Assembly (NCBI GenBank): GCA_045221575.1
Contig: JBGUWU010000019.1
Coordinates: 1 to 64,000 of the forward strand
Length of the DNA stretch: 64,000 bases
Reading direction: 5' to 3'
From: Scybalousia_A sp045221575
Lineage (GTDB): Bacteria > Bacteroidota > Bacteroidia > Bacteroidales > P3
Numbering within the stretch: position 1 is the first letter of the stretch; the number at the start of each line of letters is the position of its first letter. Below are positions 62,509-64,000 of the stretch, in pieces. A program made the position numbers and the translations under genes. Under the pieces are notes generated by a model. It made no database searches. It had not been told where the DNA came from and saw only the letters and a list, made by a program, of their open reading frames with translations.

Positions 62509-64000
62509 TTATTTTTTCAAAATATCTTTGTATTTCGTTGTGTCGTGAAGAAGAGTAACTGCCTTCTGCACTTCAGCATCATGATTTATATATGCTTCTA
62601 TTCTACCCTTTTGATTATAATATCTAACGACTATTTCACTTAGCAACACTTCACTTATTTCGTCCTTAAATTTGTATAAATCATTCTCCTTATCTTTTTC
62701 TATTTTATGTTTCATCTCATCAAGTTGGTTAAGTATATTTTCATCACACTTATCCTTCTTCGCTACATCTAAAAGTTCTTTCAATGAATACTCTGTAGGT
62801 GTTGTATAAGAATAGTCCTTATTATTTAAGTATGATACAAAGTCTGCGTAAATATCATCGGTTATTTTAAAGTCTTTAGCACTTGGTATAGATTTATGTT
62901 TTCTCGCAAATTCTGTAGCATAATCAAATATAAGGCTTTTACCGACAAGAGAGAAAAGAATAGTACTTCCATATTCTGGTTCTATTGTTATATCTGGTTC
63001 TATACCATATCCGTCATAAACAACTCTACCATTTTTTGTTTTAAAAACTGTACGCAAAGTGTCATTAATTTTATTTGCTCTACCCAAAGAATCTCTATGA
63101 GAATAATCTATTGCTTGAATACATCTACCACTTGGAATATAATATTTAGATACTGTTACTTTCATCTGTGAATTATAAACAAGAGGAAGAACATTTTGAA
63201 CCAATCCTTTACCAAAACTTCTTTGACCCATTATAACAGCACGATCTATATCTTGCAAACTACCTGCTACTATCTCACTTGCAGAAGCAGAAGAACCATC
63301 AACCAAAACCACTACAGGAATGTCTGTATCTATGGCTTTTTTCATAGTTCTAAATGTTTGATTTTTTTCCTTTGATTTTCCTTTTGTGCTAACTACTACT
63401 TGTCCTTTATCAACAAAAATATTAACGATATCTACTGCTTCATTCAATAGACCTCCACCATTGCCTCTTAAGTCTAAAATAAGCCCTTTAATATTTTGTT
63501 TTTTTAAAGTGTTGAAAGCGTTTAATACATTATTGGCAGCATTTTTTGTAAATTCATTAAGCTTTATATAACCTAAATCTTCCCCTATTATACCGCTATA
63601 AGGAACATTTGGAAGAGTTATTTCTTTTCTTTTGAAACTAAAAGTCTTTTCTTCTTCATTTCTCATTACCTTAACGGTAATAGTTGAGCCTGCTTGACCT
63701 CTTAGTATTTCTCTAACTTGATCTGAGTTTTTTCCCTTAGCACTTTGACCATTTACTTCTATAATAAGGTCGCCTGCTTTCAATCCAGCTTCGTATGCTG
63801 GCAAACCTTCATATGGTTCAGAAATATAAACGCTATCGCCTTTTTGATGAATCAAAGCACCAATACCGCCATATTCTCCTAATAATTGTAGTTTAACATC
63901 TTCCAAGTCGGATTCAGGATAATAATTGGTATATGGATCTAACTTTGCAAGCATAGCATCTATTGCTGTTTTTATAAGCTCACCTTCGTTTATATCATCA
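62509..64000 (-). CDS. S41 family C-terminal processing peptidase (5' end beyond window)
   Basis: The frame stays open to the window edge; residues DDINEGELIKTAIDA precede the internal Met at 63954, so the true start lies beyond 64000 and at least the signal sequence is missing. A PDZ domain (SVYISEPYEGLPAYEAGLKAGDLIIEVNG) is followed by the S41 protease core: LGYIKLNEFT, IKGLILDLRGNGGGLLNEAV, the nucleophile Ser in VDGSSASASEIVAG and the catalytic Lys in GQRSFGKGLVQ. Such CtpA-like proteases act in the periplasm on the C-termini of envelope proteins. A C-terminal helical part with DAEVQKAVTLLHDT follows. Confidence 0.9.
   Translation of the reverse strand, partial: DDINEGELIKTAIDAMLAKLDPYTNYYPESDLEDVKLQLLGEYGGIGALIHQKGDSVYISEPYEGLPAYEAGLKAGDLIIEVNGQSAKGKNSDQVREILRGQAGSTITVKVMRNEEEKTFSFKRKEITLPNVPYSGIIGEDLGYIKLNEFTKNAANNVLNAFNTLKKQNIKGLILDLRGNGGGLLNEAVDIVNIFVDKGQVVVSTKGKSKEKNQTFRTMKKAIDTDIPVVVLVDGSSASASEIVAGSLQDIDRAVIMGQRSFGKGLVQNVLPLVYNSQMKVTVSKYYIPSGRCIQAIDYSHRDSLGRANKINDTLRTVFKTKNGRVVYDGYGIEPDITIEPEYGSTILFSLVGKSLIFDYATEFARKHKSIPSAKDFKITDDIYADFVSYLNNKDYSYTTPTEYSLKELLDVAKKDKCDENILNQLDEMKHKIEKDKENDLYKFKDEISEVLLSEIVVRYYNQKGRIEAYINHDAEVQKAVTLLHDTTKYKDILKK

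Overview
The window is a contiguous chromosomal segment of a low-GC member of the Bacteroidota, most likely order Bacteroidales. Four things point there. Most parts of a type IX secretion system (T9SS) are present: PorU, PorV, a PorP/SprF protein and GldK, GldL, GldM and GldN. There are two TonB-dependent outer-membrane receptors with carboxypeptidase-regulatory-like N-termini. There are families typical of the phylum (DUF4290, DUF3127, DUF1599, WbqC). Finally, Bacteroidota-type promoters (TTTG, about 17-20 bases, TAnnTTTG) occur throughout, and AGGAGG ribosome sites are essentially absent. I see no phage, insertion sequence, CRISPR array or rRNA.

Layout. 1-3.0 kb: a palindromic repeat, an unrecognised secreted protein, and a T9SS cargo protein whose stop codon lies inside a second repeat copy. 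3.0-7.7 kb (minus): holA, a TonB-dependent receptor, a nucleoid-associated protein and a small membrane protein. 7.8-10.4 kb (minus): porP and gldK. 11.0-16.1 kb (minus): porU, porV and ispF. 16.2-27.8 kb (plus): mazG, a CPA2 antiporter, valS, rfbC, a UDP-sugar dehydrogenase, an unrecognised helical protein and pgk. 27.9-39.2 kb: a NatAB-like ABC exporter, DUF1599, DUF4290, cdsA, nadD, a POT transporter, WbqC, enolase, a ferredoxin-fused aldo/keto reductase and an orphan HsdR-N nuclease-like protein. 39.2-45.0 kb (minus): a MerR regulator, ddl, an MsbA-like ABC transporter and a second receptor. 45.7-49.9 kb (plus): manA, mutS and tRNA-Gly/tRNA-Leu. 50.0-54.4 kb (minus): an S9 peptidase with a DUF3127 protein, tsaB with trmB, and a 55-aa lipoprotein. 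54.7-55.5 kb (plus): queE and tRNA-Phe. 55.9-64 kb (minus): gldL, gldM and gldN; then an S41 peptidase (cut by the window edge), a nucleotidyltransferase and a TPR lipoprotein.

The common thread is protein export to the cell surface. GldL/GldM would be the inner-membrane motor, GldK/GldN the periplasmic ring, PorV/PorU the outer-membrane attachment complex that processes cargo, and the 356-aa protein at 1.7-2.8 kb a probable substrate. The porP-gldK pair and gldLMN, contiguous in model species, lie about 46 kb apart here.

The least explained material is intergenic. One family is a mosaic palindromic element (three clear copies, one decayed) carrying a hairpin whose two arms change together. 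The other is a set of degenerate tandem arrays with an exact 21-bp period in at least five intergenic regions. The two families often sit side by side. A purine-rich, GC-rich leader upstream of tRNA-Gly is also unlike the rest of the window.
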